Below, piece after piece: positions 24,345 through 32,572 of a stretch of DNA of 38,381 nt (within the stretch, counting starts at the first letter, position 1; every line of letters begins with the position of its first letter). The DNA lies in assembly GCA_902769805.1 (NCBI GenBank), contig CACXQL010000010.1, forward strand, positions 1-38,381, in the 5' to 3' direction. The DNA comes from an uncultured Prevotellaceae bacterium (lineage in GTDB: Bacteria > Bacteroidota > Bacteroidia > Bacteroidales > Bacteroidaceae). A program made the position numbers and the translations under genes. The notes under the pieces were generated by a model. The model made no database searches. It was given only the letters and a program-made list of their open reading frames with translations, and was not told the origin of the DNA.

Positions 24345-25547
24345 ATGATAGGTGTTGTTTACTTAGGTAACAATCCAAAGACGCAAGAAAGGCTCAAATA
24401 CATCCCAGGACAATTGGTTCGAATGACCAATGCTTATAAGGATGCCGCTCAGATATGTACTCCACACGTATCTAATGAGCATTTTATTGTTTTCTTCGAG
24501 CGTAATGTCCGCAGTGAAGACATTACAGCCATCACCTATCTCCGTAAGAAATGCCGTAATGTCTACATCATTCTTCTCACCGATAACATGACGGAGGAAG
24601 AACGACAGATTTATATCAAATGCGGTGTTAACGATACGATTAATCGCGATGCATCGGTCACCGTCCTCAACAAAAAAATATTATTTATCTCTGACCGTGA
24701 GAGCATTCTCTTTGACGACGAAGCGCCCAAATACAAAATCCTGAAGTTTAAGATTCCTGTATGGAAGCGTCTCTTCGATATCTTCTTCTCAGGACTTGCC
24801 ATTATTATATTATCACCGATATTCATATTAACAGCCATTGCCATTAAGTTAGAAAGCAAGGGACCTGTAATGTTCAAGTCAAAGCGTGTGGGAACGAACT
24901 ATACCATCTTTGACTTCCTTAAATTCAGGAGCATGTATATCGACGCGGAGGAGAGGTTGAAAGACTTGAGCAAGGATCACAACCAGTATGCAGAAAAAGA
25001 AGAGGAGGATGAGCATAAGACTATCACGGCTCCTCTTGGCGATGAGGCAGAACAGGATATGCTGGATATGGGTATGGAGTCTGAGATGATGATCAGCGAT
25101 GAGGAAATCATGTTGATTGGTGATGATTTCGTGGTGGCAGAGAGTGACTTCAACAAGAAAAAGGTGGAGGACATTAACAATGCCTTCGTCAAGATAGAGA
25201 ATGACCCCCGTATCACAAAGGTCGGCAAATTCATTCGAAAATACAGTATTGACGAGCTCCCACAGCTCTTCAACATCCTTAAGGGCGACATGTCCATCGT
25301 GGGCAATCGTCCTCTCCCACTCTATGAGGCTGAGAAACTGACGGCAGATTCCAGTATTGACCGTTTTATGGCACCAGCAGGACTGACAGGTCTGTGGCAG
25401 GTGGAAGAACGCGGAAAGGGCGGAAATATGTCGGCAGAAGAGCGCAAGCAATTAGACATCACCTACGGACAGACCTACAATTTCATGCTGGACATGAAGA
25501 TTATCTTCCGTACTTTGTTTGCGTTTGTTCAGAAAGATAACGTATAA
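24345..25547 (+). CDS. polyprenyl-phosphate glycosylphosphotransferase with receiver-like N-terminus
   Basis: Initiating enzyme of polysaccharide synthesis, moving a sugar-1-phosphate onto undecaprenyl phosphate at the inner membrane. Residues 1-125 have the alternating pattern of a receiver, but the phospho-acceptor strand reads FIVFFER (47-53), with no aspartate. A hydrophobic re-entrant helix (about 146-168) follows VWKRLFDIFFSG. The bacterial sugar transferase domain has KFRSM (193-197), TKVGKFIRKYSIDELPQL (291-308), MSIVGNRPLP (316-325) and the GLTGLWQV block (346-353). Between KFRSM and TKVGKF lies an insertion of roughly 65 residues, strongly acidic (about 217-270), not found in simple PglC-type enzymes. 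The sugar transferred cannot be read from sequence. Confidence 0.9.
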   Translation: MIGVVYLGNNPKTQERLKYIPGQLVRMTNAYKDAAQICTPHVSNEHFIVFFERNVRSEDITAITYLRKKCRNVYIILLTDNMTEEERQIYIKCGVNDTINRDASVTVLNKKILFISDRESILFDDEAPKYKILKFKIPVWKRLFDIFFSGLAIIILSPIFILTAIAIKLESKGPVMFKSKRVGTNYTIFDFLKFRSMYIDAEERLKDLSKDHNQYAEKEEEDEHKTITAPLGDEAEQDMLDMGMESEMMISDEEIMLIGDDFVVAESDFNKKKVEDINNAFVKIENDPRITKVGKFIRKYSIDELPQLFNILKGDMSIVGNRPLPLYEAEKLTADSSIDRFMAPAGLTGLWQVEERGKGGNMSAEERKQLDITYGQTYNFMLDMKIIFRTLFAFVQKDNV

Positions 25548-25571
25548 CATCTGATATAATTTTAATTAACA

Positions 25572-26597
25572 ATGAATAGAATAAAACGTTTGCTACTTTT
25601 GATTCCTGCGATGGGCATAAGTTTCATGTCTTATGCGCAATCATTAGATGATAGTGGCATTAGTGCGGGCTTTTTCGACTCAAGTGACGAAAGTACGCTC
25701 AATTTCTCAACCTTCCACCTACCCCCATTGTCTGTCCTGTTTGAGAATGCCAAGCAGAATCCACAGGTATTATCATTAGAAAAAGCAGAACAGCTTGCCA
25801 AGGCAGAGGTTGCCCAACAAAAACGTCACATCTTCTCTTATGTACGTGCCCATGCGAGTTATAGTTATGGTAAGACAGACGTCTATAGCCAGTTGACCAA
25901 CAACCAAACGGGAACCATGAACTTCACGCCAATCTTTGAATCCAAAGACGGTAGTGAACAGTCTTACTGGAATGTTGGCGTAAACTTGAACATTCCTTTG
26001 GAAGATATTCTTGACTGGGGACCCTCCATCAAGCGTAAACGTTTAGAAGCCGACAAGGCAAGGCTTGAGAAAGATATCAAATTTGAGGATCTTAAGCTCC
26101 AAATCAGTTCTTTATATGCCAAAATAACGAACAATCTCGTTACCTTGAAGACAGCCAGTGAAGGCGCAGCAGCCTATCAGGGCGCTGGTGCTTTGAACCA
26201 GGAAGACTTCCATCAGGGTAACATGAATATTGAAGACTATGCATGGACCAAGATGCATGAATTAAGTACGGTACAGTCCTATCAGACTTTACAGACTTCT
26301 ATTATTACTGATATTCTTACACTGGAGATCGTTTCTCGTACGCCGATTATTACAAATGCGACTACAGAAGTAACATTAGACGGAACATTCTATAAGTCAG
26401 AGAAACAGATTCGCAAAGAGAACAAAGCTTTGGAGAAGCGCATTCAAAAGGAAACAAAAGCCGATGAGAAACGTTATCAACAGTTAGAGAAAGCGGAAAG
26501 AGTTGCTCAAAGTAAAGCTGCGAGATTAGAAGCACGGGATGCTGCTAAATCTGCAAAAGCTGCAAGAGCATACGAGAAAAACAATAGAAATCATTAA
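25572..26597 (+). CDS. short TolC-like outer-membrane protein with charged C-terminal tail
   Basis: A 341-residue exported protein. The signal peptide ends at about residue 22 (MSYAQ). The body resembles a TolC-family outer-membrane protein: a first helix pair near 50-95 (FENAKQNPQVLSLEKAEQLA), a beta segment with YWNVGVNLNIPL near 137, then a helix near 155-195. Only about 260 residues are TolC-like, compared with about 420 in full members. The rest (about 270-341) is a Lys/Glu/Ala-rich predicted coiled coil. It sits between the initiating transferase and the Wzc-like gene, where a Wza/OPX exporter would normally lie, and no Wza homologue is seen. An export role is inferred; it could instead be a structural partner. 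Confidence 0.7.
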   Translation: MNRIKRLLLLIPAMGISFMSYAQSLDDSGISAGFFDSSDESTLNFSTFHLPPLSVLFENAKQNPQVLSLEKAEQLAKAEVAQQKRHIFSYVRAHASYSYGKTDVYSQLTNNQTGTMNFTPIFESKDGSEQSYWNVGVNLNIPLEDILDWGPSIKRKRLEADKARLEKDIKFEDLKLQISSLYAKITNNLVTLKTASEGAAAYQGAGALNQEDFHQGNMNIEDYAWTKMHELSTVQSYQTLQTSIITDILTLEIVSRTPIITNATTEVTLDGTFYKSEKQIRKENKALEKRIQKETKADEKRYQQLEKAERVAQSKAARLEARDAAKSAKAARAYEKNNRNH

Positions 26598-26610
26598 AAA
26601 ACATAAGACT

Positions 26611-28794
26611 ATGGATTTATTCAGATATATTGTCAGGTTTTTATATAAGATTCGTTGGTATCTTGTCATTCTGCCATTGATAGCTCTTATCGTGGCATGG
26701 TTTATGACCCGTCACATGGAACGTGTCTATGACACGAACACTACCATTTATACTGGTATGATAACGGGGTATAATATTGAGGGCGGTACAGGCGTTGCTG
26801 GTGGTAATTCACAAACCAACATACAAAATCTGATGTTAATAATCACAACAGAGAATACTATTCATGAGGTATCTCTCCGCTTGTTTGCCCGTTGTATGAT
26901 GTATGGTAATCCCAACAAGGATAATAACTATATCTCCGCAGAGCATTTCCGTCAGTTAAATGCACAGGTACCTGCAGACGTTAAAGCATTGATAAATCAC
27001 AACAGTGAATCGGCAACCTATGCCAATCTAAAGGCATACGAGAAACCGTCACAAGATAACTACATCTTTGGTTTACTCAATTACCATCCTTATTTTGGTA
27101 TCAACAATATCACATCAAGACTGAAAGTGTTACAACTTCAAAAGAGTGATATTATTGACATTGGCTATTCTGCAAACGACGCAGGTATCGCCTATAACAC
27201 GCTGGATATCCTAAATGAAGTGTTTGCCCGTCATTATCAGAAGATTCGCTTTGGTGAGACCAGCAACGTCATTAAGTTCTTTGAGCGTGAGGTGGCTCGC
27301 CTCTATCGTATTTTGACAGGTGCTGAGGACGATTTGATACGTTACAACATTTCCAAACGTATCATCAACTATCATGAACAGACAAAAGCCCTGACAGGTT
27401 TGGAAGCTCAACAACAAAATTTCCGCAACCAACAGTTGATGGACTACACGACCTCCAAGGCTTTGATGGACTATTTGGAGCGTCAATTAGGTGACCGTGC
27501 CCGTGTCATTCGTGCTAACAAGCAGTTTACCGATCATATCAAGGATATCTCACGTCTTCAGTCACGTCTGTCCAACCTTCGTCTAATGAGCGGAGAAGGT
27601 GGCGATTTGAACAACGAGGCACAAGAGGAGATGCAAAAAGCACAACGAGAGTTACAGGCAACTACCAATCAGGTAAGAGACCTGACCCATGAAATTGAGG
27701 CAGGTACTTATAGCACCGAGACGGGTGTTAAGGCAAAAGATATGATTGACAGATGGTTGGAGCAAATGCTGTTAATGGAAAAAGCAAGAGCTGAGATGTC
27801 TGCAACAGACATTATGCGTCAAGATTTGGACCGCCAATATCTGTTCTTCTCTCCTATCGGAGCAACTTTGGATCGTAAAGACCGTCATATCACCTTCGTA
27901 GAAGGTAACTATATGGAAATGTTGAAGGCATTGAATGCGGCACGTCTTCGCCAGAAGAACCTCCAGATGTCTACAGCGACCCTGCGTGTGCTGAACCCAC
28001 CGATGTTCCCATTGAACGCCCAGCCCACCAATCGTTTGATGATACTGTTAGGAGCCTTTATGCTGACCTTCATGCTGACGGCACTCTACTTCTTCATCAT
28101 CGAATTGCTTGACCGTACCTTGCGTGACCGCATGCGTTCTGAGCGTATTACCAAAGTACCAGTCATGGGCTGTTATCCGAAAGAAAGCAACCTGCGTTAC
28201 CGTCGATTCAACAAGACGATTGCCGACATGTCGCTCCGTCAACTCAGCAAAGCATTGCTGCCTAAGTTCAAGGAAGGACAGCAGAATGTACTCAATCTGT
28301 TGTCTACAGACTCTGGCAACGGCAAGAGTTTCCTTGCTCAGGAACTGGAGAACTATTGGATATCTATTGGTTTACAGGTACGTCGTCTGACCTACGATGA
28401 GGATTTCCTTGCTGAAGACAGCAAGTTCATCATGGCTAATGGCATCAAGGATCTCTGTCCAGATATCTTGCCGGAAGAGATTGCCATCATCGAGTATCCG
28501 AACTTAGACGAGAACTCCATCTCACCAGCTCTGTTGAATATGGGTACCGTGAACTTGATGGTTACCCGTGCCAACCGAACATGGAAGGATGTTGACCAGA
28601 AAGCTCTGAAAGAAGTAGAAGCCATGTTAGACGAGGAACATAAGGATACACTCTTCATGTACTTGACTGAGGCAAGTCGCTATGCTGTTGAAGAATTTGT
28701 CGGTCAGTTACCACCTTATACTAAGTTCAACAACTTTGTATACAGAATGTCACAATTAGGTCTGACTGCAACTGAGAACAATCATGCCAAGTAA
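26611..28794 (+). CDS. Wzc-like polysaccharide co-polymerase with degenerate tyrosine-kinase domain
   Basis: Inner-membrane chain-length and export protein, 727 residues. Two membrane helices (about 17-31 and 476-498) flank a large periplasmic region with Wzz-type ends and long coiled coils (about 220-460). The Pro-rich PMFPLNAQPTNR precedes helix 2. The cytoplasmic domain keeps a P-loop-like STDSGNGKS (565-573). The strand expected to be Walker B reads IAIIEYP (624-630), where kinases have an aspartate, and Walker A' is not recognisable. There is no C-terminal tyrosine cluster. It may bind nucleotide without being a kinase. I chose the ATG at 26611, just after the previous stop (TAA 26595-26597); a longer frame from 26539 has no support. 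Its stop overlaps the Wzy start by one base. Confidence 0.85.
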   Translation: MDLFRYIVRFLYKIRWYLVILPLIALIVAWFMTRHMERVYDTNTTIYTGMITGYNIEGGTGVAGGNSQTNIQNLMLIITTENTIHEVSLRLFARCMMYGNPNKDNNYISAEHFRQLNAQVPADVKALINHNSESATYANLKAYEKPSQDNYIFGLLNYHPYFGINNITSRLKVLQLQKSDIIDIGYSANDAGIAYNTLDILNEVFARHYQKIRFGETSNVIKFFEREVARLYRILTGAEDDLIRYNISKRIINYHEQTKALTGLEAQQQNFRNQQLMDYTTSKALMDYLERQLGDRARVIRANKQFTDHIKDISRLQSRLSNLRLMSGEGGDLNNEAQEEMQKAQRELQATTNQVRDLTHEIEAGTYSTETGVKAKDMIDRWLEQMLLMEKARAEMSATDIMRQDLDRQYLFFSPIGATLDRKDRHITFVEGNYMEMLKALNAARLRQKNLQMSTATLRVLNPPMFPLNAQPTNRLMILLGAFMLTFMLTALYFFIIELLDRTLRDRMRSERITKVPVMGCYPKESNLRYRRFNKTIADMSLRQLSKALLPKFKEGQQNVLNLLSTDSGNGKSFLAQELENYWISIGLQVRRLTYDEDFLAEDSKFIMANGIKDLCPDILPEEIAIIEYPNLDENSISPALLNMGTVNLMVTRANRTWKDVDQKALKEVEAMLDEEHKDTLFMYLTEASRYAVEEFVGQLPPYTKFNNFVYRMSQLGLTATENNHAK

Positions 28795-30323
28795 TGACAA
28801 ATAGTGTCTCGACATACACCAAAGAAAATGGAGGAAGAGCAATATTGCTCTTTCTCCTGTTTGGTTTAGCCATTTATGAGTTTGTCAACGCTGGATTCTC
28901 ATCCTTTGCAGTCATCTGTATATCTCCTCTTATCATCATCGCTGCATATGTTGCTTTCAGGTACAGGATGGCAGCTTTCTGGGCATTGTTCTTTGTCAAT
29001 TATTTTGTCCAATGGTTTTCGAAGAACGAATGGTTACCCTCAGGAATTCCTCTATCCATGTATAACGAGATGTTGGAAATTCTTCTATTAGTTATTGCCA
29101 TTATCGATGCCCGTCGTACTCCTCATTTTGAGAGAACGGCAAACATCATGCTTTATGCGCTTATTGTATGGTGTGGTTTCTGTACATTGGAGATATTAAA
29201 TGACACCTGCGGACTGGGATTCAATTTCGGTACATGGTATCAGGGAGCTCGTATGATGGCATTTCAATTGATGTATGCCTTCCTTGTATTTATCATTTAT
29301 GTTGATACCACCAAGGTGTTGGTGCAATATTTGTTTATATGGGCAGGACTTTCTTTGTTTACCGTTTTTTGGACATGGAAACAGATAAATTTAGGAATGA
29401 CACCAGCAGAAAGTGCCTGGTTAAACAATGTCGGTTACACAACTCATATTCTCCAAGGAGGTACTCTTATCCGATATTTCTCAACCCATAATGACGCTGC
29501 AAACTTCGGTATATGTATCGCATCTACGGCTGTTGCCTATTTCATTTTTGCTATTACTACTAAAATTAAGAAACACCGTATCTTCTTCCTTATTACTGGA
29601 ATCGGATGTACATGGGCGATGTTCCAATCAGGAACGCGTACTGCTATGGCATGTCTCATCTTAGGAATTATTGCATACGTTTTTCTATCTAAGTCAGCAA
29701 AGATGGCCGCTATAGTCACCGTTGTTTTCGGATTCCTGTTTTGTATTCTTGCCTTCACCAATATCGGACAGGGTAATCAGCAAATTCGACGAATGCGTAC
29801 TGTGTTTGACAAATCAGATGCCTCAGCCAATGTACGAACCATCAATCAGGAAGCCATCCGGAAATACCTTATGGATGCACCTTGGGGCATGGGGTTAGGT
29901 CTCAGTGCCCACAACACACCTCCTAACAATAAATTCTATCGTTTGTCTGGTACTCCTCCTGATTCTGAGTATGTCTTCATTTGGATTCACACGGGTGTGA
30001 TAGGTATCACTGTTTTCATTATTACCATGTTACTCATGTTAGGCGGAGCTTGTTGGATTGTCCTATTTAGGATTAAGAGTCCGTCATTACGAGGTATAGG
30101 AGCGGGGTTCTGTTGTGCCTTTATCTCTATGCAGTTAGGAGGATATGGTAACCAGGTTTTGATGCAATTTCCGAACTGTCTTCTGTTCTACGGAGGTCTC
30201 AGTATCGTCTATATCCTACCATTCATAGAAAAGGAGTGGGTTGAATATGAAGCAAAGGAAGTTGCCATCCAAGAAGAAAAGAAACGTCTGAAGTTAGAGA
30301 AGAAAAAAGCCTCAAGAGTGTAA
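28794..30323 (+). CDS. Wzy-like polysaccharide polymerase / O-antigen ligase family protein
   Basis: A 509-residue inner-membrane protein with about eleven to twelve hydrophobic helices. A large periplasmic loop near residues 325-395 contains PWGMGLGLSAHNTPP and PDSEYVFIWIHTG, typical of the Wzy_C / O-antigen ligase fold, and FSTHNDAANFG lies near 230. The C-terminus is a basic cytoplasmic coil (EEKKRLKLEKKKASRV). In a cluster with Wzx and a Wzc-like protein it most likely polymerises repeat units. Polymerase and ligase cannot be separated by sequence alone. The ATG at 28794 shares a base with the upstream stop. Confidence 0.87.
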   Translation: MTNSVSTYTKENGGRAILLFLLFGLAIYEFVNAGFSSFAVICISPLIIIAAYVAFRYRMAAFWALFFVNYFVQWFSKNEWLPSGIPLSMYNEMLEILLLVIAIIDARRTPHFERTANIMLYALIVWCGFCTLEILNDTCGLGFNFGTWYQGARMMAFQLMYAFLVFIIYVDTTKVLVQYLFIWAGLSLFTVFWTWKQINLGMTPAESAWLNNVGYTTHILQGGTLIRYFSTHNDAANFGICIASTAVAYFIFAITTKIKKHRIFFLITGIGCTWAMFQSGTRTAMACLILGIIAYVFLSKSAKMAAIVTVVFGFLFCILAFTNIGQGNQQIRRMRTVFDKSDASANVRTINQEAIRKYLMDAPWGMGLGLSAHNTPPNNKFYRLSGTPPDSEYVFIWIHTGVIGITVFIITMLLMLGGACWIVLFRIKSPSLRGIGAGFCCAFISMQLGGYGNQVLMQFPNCLLFYGGLSIVYILPFIEKEWVEYEAKEVAIQEEKKRLKLEKKKASRV

Positions 30324-30326
30324 CAA

Positions 30327-30374
30327 ATTGACAATTGAAAGTTGAAAATTGAAAATAAGAATTGGAAATTGAGA
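30327..30374 (+). repeat. heptamer array (ATTGAAA-type) across the GT2 start region
   Basis: ATTGACA, ATTGAAA, GTTGAAA, ATTGAAA at 30327-30354, a six-base interruption (ATAAGA), then ATTGGAA and ATTGAGA at 30361-30374. The last two units overlap the predicted start of the glycosyltransferase gene. Confidence 0.8.
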
Positions 30375-31348
30375 AGTTATTATCCATCATAACAGTCAAT
30401 TATAACGGGCTCAAGGATACCTGTGAATTGATGGAGTCATTACCTTTGAATGACGAGTCATTAGAGGTAATTATGGTAGATAATGCATCCAAAGAAGATG
30501 AGGCGTCAGTCATTGCACAACGTTTTCCACAAGTAAAAGTCATCCGCAGCAAGCAGAATCTTGGATTTGCCGGTGGCAATAATCTAGGAATTCAGACAGC
30601 CAGAGGCAAATACCTCTTCTTCATCAATAACGACACCCTTTTAGAGGTCAAAGGTCAAAGGTCAAAGGACAGAGGTCAAAGGTCAAAGGTCAAAGGTCAA
30701 AGGTCAAAGGACAAAGGTCAAAGGACAGAGGTTAAAGGTCAAGGGGTAGAGGTCAATGATGTATTTCAACCTCTGATTGAACGATTAGAATCTTCTGAAA
30801 AGATTGGGATGGCATGTCCGAAGATACGTTTTAGTTGGGGTAACCAACCGATACAATACACGGGCTATACACGCTTGTCATCCATTACCTTGCGGAACCA
30901 TCCTATTGGTTATGGAGAGGAGGATCATGGACAATATGACAAGCCTCATATTACCCCTTATGCTCATGGCGCAGCGATGATGGTAAAGCGAGAGGTTATA
31001 GAGAAAGCAGGTATGATGCCTGAGTGTTATTTTCTCTATTATGAAGAACTCGATTGGTCAATGATGATTCGCAGAGCTGGTTATGAGATATGGTATGAGC
31101 CTGCATGTACCATCTATCACAAGGAGAGCCAGACAACTGGTCAGCAGTCTCCCCTAAGGGGCTACTATATCACCCGTAATCGTTTACTCTTTGCTAAGCG
31201 TAATATCAAAGGAGGAACCCTCCTGCTATCCTATTTGTACTTGATAGGGATTGTGGCGCCCAAAGATATCTTCAAATATTTCTTCCAAGGACGTTTTGAT
31301 TTATGTAAGGCAACTATTAAAGGAATAATACATTTCATTAAATTATAA
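30362..31348 (+). CDS. GT2 glycosyltransferase (rhamnosyltransferase-like) carrying an internal heptamer array
   Basis: Cytoplasmic glycosyltransferase of the GT-A fold. The first strand, LSIITVNYNGLKDT, starts at residue 6. VDNAS (about 40), NLGFAGGNNLGI (about 68) and the DxD-type metal motif FFINNDTLL (about 86-94) are present, and the acceptor-side GAAMMVKREV and FFLYYEELDWSMMIRRAGY-like segment lies near 205-245. This is the pattern of RfbF/WbbL-type rhamnosyltransferases. Directly after NNDTLL, residues 95-132 come from sixteen 7-bp repeats, a basic KGQRSK-rich peptide that family members lack. No ATG precedes the first strand; the frame opens after a TAA at 30356-30358, so the TTG at 30362, itself inside a heptamer unit, is the likely start. 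The frame is open as read, so the gene is ON in this sequence. Confidence 0.85.
   Translation: MEIEKLLSIITVNYNGLKDTCELMESLPLNDESLEVIMVDNASKEDEASVIAQRFPQVKVIRSKQNLGFAGGNNLGIQTARGKYLFFINNDTLLEVKGQRSKDRGQRSKVKGQRSKDKGQRTEVKGQGVEVNDVFQPLIERLESSEKIGMACPKIRFSWGNQPIQYTGYTRLSSITLRNHPIGYGEEDHGQYDKPHITPYAHGAAMMVKREVIEKAGMMPECYFLYYEELDWSMMIRRAGYEIWYEPACTIYHKESQTTGQQSPLRGYYITRNRLLFAKRNIKGGTLLLSYLYLIGIVAPKDIFKYFFQGRFDLCKATIKGIIHFIKL
30644..30755 (+). repeat. sixteen tandem 7-bp units (consensus RAGGTCA) inside a coding sequence
   Basis: Sixteen contiguous units from 30644 to 30755 (112 bp). Most are AAGGTCA or GAGGTCA; variants are AAGGACA (three), GAGGTTA and AGGGGTA. Units at 30679-30706 are four identical copies in a row. 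The heptamer has no stop in any frame. After the array, the +1-shifted frames stop at once (TGA at 30757) or within seven codons (TGA at 30774), so any change of one or two units would truncate the protein. Confidence 0.95.
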
Positions 31349-31352
31349 GGAT

Positions 31353-32567
31353 ATGGACTTTTGGCTTATATTATACATCATAGACTGGATACTCTTCATT
31401 TTTGTATCGCTGACAGTTCTCTACATGTTGGTATTTACGATAACATCCTTATTCGCACGTAAAGGAGAGGTTCCCAAAACAAGACACCAGAACCGTTTCA
31501 TTGTCTTGATACACTCTTATAATAACAAAGGAGTTATCCAGACGGTTAAATCCATCTTGGGACAGACCTATCCCCAACGACTCTTTGACGTGACAGTCAT
31601 TTCAGACAACAATGATGAGATGACTAACTTTAGACTGGCTCAGGAGCCTGTCACCCTACTAACACCCCAATTTGAGAAGAGTACAAAAGCGAAAGCCCTT
31701 CAGTTGGCTGTTAACAATCTCCCCCAGTTCAAAATCTACGACGTTGTTCTTATTATGGATGGAGGCAACATCGTAGAACCTGAGTTCCTAGAGCAAATGA
31801 ACGATGCATTTGAATCAGCGGGTACAAAAGCTATTCAAGTTCACCGGTTGTCACGTAACAGGGATACTACCCCGGCAAGGATGGGAGCCATTTTCGAGGA
31901 GATCAATAACTCTATCTTCCGTCGTGGGCATATTGCCATTGGATTATCTGCCGGTCTGATGGGAGCTGGATGTGCTTTTGAGTTCAACTGGTTTAAGAAT
32001 AACATCAACAATGTCAAGAGTGCCTGGGAAGACAAGGAGTTAGAGGCTTTGCTAATGCGTCAGCATATCTATGTCGATTATTTCGACCAGATATATGTCT
32101 TTGACGAGAAGACGCGTGAGGCAAAAGAGTTTAACCGTCAACGCGGACAATGGATGAAGGCACAGTTCTTCACTTTGCTCCGCAATATCCATTACCTCCC
32201 AGTTGCTATTATCAACCAATATTACAGTTGGGCAGACAAAATTATCCAGTGGATGTTAATGCCACGTATCGTGATGATGTGTGTCATTATTGCGATGAGT
32301 ATCATATTACCTATTATCTATACCACACTCGCCATCAAATGGTGGATACTCTTTGCCGTAGTATTGTTAATCTTCGCTATAGCAACTCCCGACTATCTGG
32401 TGGATAACAATTGGGACAAGACCTTCTACAGAGCCCCATTGATTCTTATGAAATCTATTCCCGGTCTATCAAGACTTCCCGATTATATAGAAGAAAGGGA
32501 TCGGAAGATGGCTGAGAAAAAGAAACAAAAACAAAGAGACAAAGAAAAGAGCAGGAGAAAAAAGTAA
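31353..32567 (+). CDS. membrane GT2-like glycosyltransferase, probable pseudoenzyme
   Basis: A 404-residue membrane-anchored GT2 protein, paralogous to the next gene. It has an N-terminal helix pair (about residues 5-32), a GT-A domain (about 45-290) and C-terminal helices (about 300-345). The C-terminus is a Lys/Arg-rich tail (EKKKQKQRDKEKSRRKK). Compared with its neighbour, key residues are lost: the metal motif is MDGGN instead of DADN, and the QxxRW motif reads QRGQW. The EDKELE motif is kept. The opening strand VLIHSYNNKG also differs from LFPAYKED. It may be a non-catalytic partner of the downstream enzyme. It starts 4 bp after the previous stop. Confidence 0.8.
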   Translation: MDFWLILYIIDWILFIFVSLTVLYMLVFTITSLFARKGEVPKTRHQNRFIVLIHSYNNKGVIQTVKSILGQTYPQRLFDVTVISDNNDEMTNFRLAQEPVTLLTPQFEKSTKAKALQLAVNNLPQFKIYDVVLIMDGGNIVEPEFLEQMNDAFESAGTKAIQVHRLSRNRDTTPARMGAIFEEINNSIFRRGHIAIGLSAGLMGAGCAFEFNWFKNNINNVKSAWEDKELEALLMRQHIYVDYFDQIYVFDEKTREAKEFNRQRGQWMKAQFFTLLRNIHYLPVAIINQYYSWADKIIQWMLMPRIVMMCVIIAMSIILPIIYTTLAIKWWILFAVVLLIFAIATPDYLVDNNWDKTFYRAPLILMKSIPGLSRLPDYIEERDRKMAEKKKQKQRDKEKSRRKK

Positions 32568-32572
32568 TAGTC

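Noticed and set aside
30644-30755. CRISPR array or small repeat-protein domain
   Set aside because: Units are 7 bp with no spacers. The encoded KGQRSK peptide is a by-product of the repeat and has no counterpart in the enzyme family.
31353-32567. Sequencing error or frameshift as the reason for the lost GT2 motifs
   Set aside because: The frame is continuous and flanking blocks align well with the paralogue; single substitutions in two separate motifs do not look like indels.
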